Shown piece by piece: positions 5,824 to 7,044 of a DNA stretch of 7,044 nt. Numbering within the stretch: the stretch's first letter is position 1; every line of letters begins with the position of its first letter. The stretch is from Gammaproteobacteria bacterium (GTDB lineage Bacteria > Pseudomonadota > Gammaproteobacteria > JAPPPA01). The stretch covers positions 1 through 7,044 of the forward strand of contig JAPPPA010000144.1 in NCBI GenBank assembly GCA_028817755.1, read 5' to 3'. Position numbers and translations under genes: made by a program. A model generated the notes under the pieces. That model had not been told where the DNA came from and ran no database searches. It was given only the letters and a program-made list of their open reading frames with translations.

Positions 5824-6639
5824 TTATAACCACGTTTTTGCTTTTTGGGGGTCATCTACAAAGGCAAAAACAACACCGCGGTTTACTTCACGGCGCAAGC
5901 TGTTGCGTGAAGCAGGAAAGCCAACACCTAAATCGACGTTGTGCTGGTGGCAATGCTGCTGAAATTTTTTGGTGAGCAAGAGGTAATGTCCGCCTACTGT
6001 GCCGACACAACCTTCTTCGACAAGTGTTTTTATGTCGCTAGGGTTGCTGTGCATGATGGCGACTTTGCTGCTTGCAGGTACTTCGTCTAGCGCTTTTAGC
6101 AGGTCTAGATCAAATGACATGATGTAGTAGTCGCGTCCGCCGGTGAGCGATGAGAGTTCCGATAGCAGGGCTCGCTGTTGCAGGGCCATGTCGTCCCAAT
6201 CGTCTTTCTTTAGTTCGATATAAAACGACAGCTTGCCTTGGTACTTTTCGATGACCTCTCTGAAAAGTGGCACGGCGGGGCAGAGGGTTCTGAGTTCAGA
6301 AAAATTCAGGTCGGCAATATCGCCTTCTACGCCGTGTACGCGCTGTAAGTCGGGGTCGTGCGCAACCACGAGTTGCTTGTCTTTGGTCCAGCGCAAATCG
6401 AGCTCGATACCGTGCATGCCGTTTTCTAGCGCATAGTCGAAAGCTTCATAGGTATTTTCTTTGACGCCGGCAACGTCTTTGCAGCCTCGGTGCCCAATGA
6501 GTTTGCAGCGCTCTATATCTGCTTTGTTTGGCGCAGGCTGGGGCGTGCAGGCAAGGATGGCGTCACTGACTCGCATCAGCAGTGCGCTGACCTGCGGAGG
6601 AACTTTAACGGTACTTTGAGGTGCGGTTTCTAATGCCAT
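5824..6639 (-). CDS. Glycerophosphodiester phosphodiesterase family protein
   Basis: GDPD enzymes hydrolyse glycerophosphodiesters from phospholipid turnover to glycerol-3-phosphate and an alcohol, using a TIM-barrel fold and a divalent metal. The 271-residue protein has the expected landmarks. IGHRG carries catalytic H50, KENTYEAF carries E61 (KENT replaces the usual PENT), and IELDLRWTKD carries metal ligands E79 and D81. VVAHD carries the second catalytic H94, and YIELK carries E142 and K144. The length is close to UgpQ-like cytoplasmic members. No signal peptide or lipobox is visible. The first 45 residues precede the barrel and are not recognisable. The substrate cannot be told from the sequence. 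The start ATG has only a weak AAAGA upstream, 8 bases away. The gene is divergent from the DUF1232 gene and lies 158 bases upstream of the WD40 gene on the same strand, without an obvious terminator between them. Confidence 0.92.
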   Translation of the reverse strand: MALETAPQSTVKVPPQVSALLMRVSDAILACTPQPAPNKADIERCKLIGHRGCKDVAGVKENTYEAFDYALENGMHGIELDLRWTKDKQLVVAHDPDLQRVHGVEGDIADLNFSELRTLCPAVPLFREVIEKYQGKLSFYIELKKDDWDDMALQQRALLSELSSLTGGRDYYIMSFDLDLLKALDEVPASSKVAIMHSNPSDIKTLVEEGCVGTVGGHYLLLTKKFQQHCHQHNVDLGVGFPASRNSLRREVNRGVVFAFVDDPQKAKTWL

Positions 6640-6665
6640 GTACGCAATCTTTAATTCGGTAGGCG

Positions 6666-6694
6666 TATTATGCTTGTCTGAACGAGATTTTCAG
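6666..6694. promoter_or_regulatory. Divergent promoter region of GDPD and DUF1232 genes
   Basis: The 65-base gap holds overlapping -10 boxes on opposite strands. TATTAT (6666-6671) reads toward the DUF1232 gene. CATAAT (complement of 6667-6672) reads toward the GDPD gene, with CTGAAA (complement of 6689-6694) as -35 at 16-bp spacing. The minus-strand promoter is the better match and would give a leader of about 20 nt. The plus-strand one lacks a convincing -35. Overlap would make the two promoters compete for polymerase. Confidence 0.45.
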
Positions 6695-6704
6695 TGGCTG
6701 CTGC

Positions 6705-7044
6705 ATGACAAATTCTTCCGAAATAACAATTAAGACTGAAACAGAGTGGAATGACGCCTACACGCGCTTGCGCCAAAAAGTGCGGCGTAATATGTCTGAG
6801 CGCCCGATGAATGAAAAGTTGCGTGGTCCGCTGTCGGCGTTGACTGAATATGTGGCGGTATTGCCCGACTTGTTCCACTTAGCTGTGCGCATGTTGTTTG
6901 ATCCTGTCATGCCGTTGCAAAAGAAAGCGCTTATGGTGGGTGCGCTGACGTATGTGGTATCACCGGTTGATGTGATTCCGGACTTTATCCCTGTCATCGG
7001 CCAGATGGATGACTTGGTTGTGTTGACTAAAGCCTTGAAGCTTT
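6705..7044 (+). CDS. DUF1232 (YkvA-like) protein, 3' end outside window
   Basis: The open frame from ATG 6705 runs 113 codons to the window end with no stop, so the gene is truncated here. Residues 79-107 carry the hallmark of the DUF1232/YkvA family: a hydrophobic stretch with YVVSPVDVIPDFIPVIG followed by a DDL motif (D102, D103). Members are small, probably membrane-associated proteins of unknown function. The first 70 residues are charged, helix-like and unrecognised (EWNDAYTRLRQKVRRN; then a PLSALTEYVAVLPDLF segment). There is no upstream in-frame ATG nearby, and the Shine-Dalgarno is weak. ATG 6792 (M30) is an alternative start. The gene is divergent from the GDPD gene. Confidence 0.85.
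   Translation, partial: MTNSSEITIKTETEWNDAYTRLRQKVRRNMSERPMNEKLRGPLSALTEYVAVLPDLFHLAVRMLFDPVMPLQKKALMVGALTYVVSPVDVIPDFIPVIGQMDDLVVLTKALKL

Noticed and set aside
5613..5975. Plus-strand open frame of 120 codons across the WD40-GDPD gap
   Set aside because: It runs antisense over the WD40 signal peptide and the GDPD C-terminus, both well supported, and encodes no recognisable protein.
6651..6997. Two minus-strand open frames (75 and 79 codons)
   Set aside because: They are antisense to the DUF1232 gene, whose family motif is clear on the + strand.

Overview
The window looks like a chromosomal housekeeping region of a gammaproteobacterium. The evidence is the gene order smc - zipA - ligA (ZipA is a gammaproteobacterial division protein, and this order is known from Pseudomonas and relatives), moderate GC, and ordinary coding throughout. 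A marine or soil Pseudomonadales/Cellvibrionales-type host is my guess from the style of the proteins; the sequence alone does not prove it. I see no mobile element, CRISPR array, tRNA or rRNA.

Left part (1-1091, + strand): the 3' end of smc (chromosome condensation ATPase) is followed 28 bases later by a complete zipA (membrane anchor of the FtsZ ring). They are probably co-transcribed. Middle left (1092-1606): an unusually long gap of about 515 bases separates zipA from ligA. It holds a weak hairpin likely to end the zipA transcript, then a block with several strong helices ending in a classic intrinsic terminator (1506-1539). I read this block as a candidate structured non-coding RNA. A perfect TATAAT box follows and probably starts ligA transcription independently. 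Centre (1607-3652, +): ligA, the complete NAD-dependent DNA ligase with all catalytic and zinc-binding residues.

Right part: ligA and the next gene converge on a perfect 13-bp bidirectional terminator (3677-3705). The minus-strand gene (3725-5665) encodes an exported protein with three CxxC-containing repeats, a very acidic linker and a seven-bladed WD40 propeller. Its function is not recognised and it is the most unusual protein here. Upstream of it, also on the minus strand, lies a glycerophosphodiester phosphodiesterase family gene (5824-6639). A 65-base divergent promoter region then leads to a plus-strand DUF1232 (YkvA-like) gene (6705 onward) that runs off the window end.

The genes form at least three functional groups: chromosome segregation/division (smc, zipA), DNA replication/repair (ligA), and an envelope or lipid-related accessory group (WD40 protein, GDPD, DUF1232) with no demonstrated connection. 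The two best targets for follow-up are the structured intergenic RNA candidate and the CxxC-repeat/WD40 protein.
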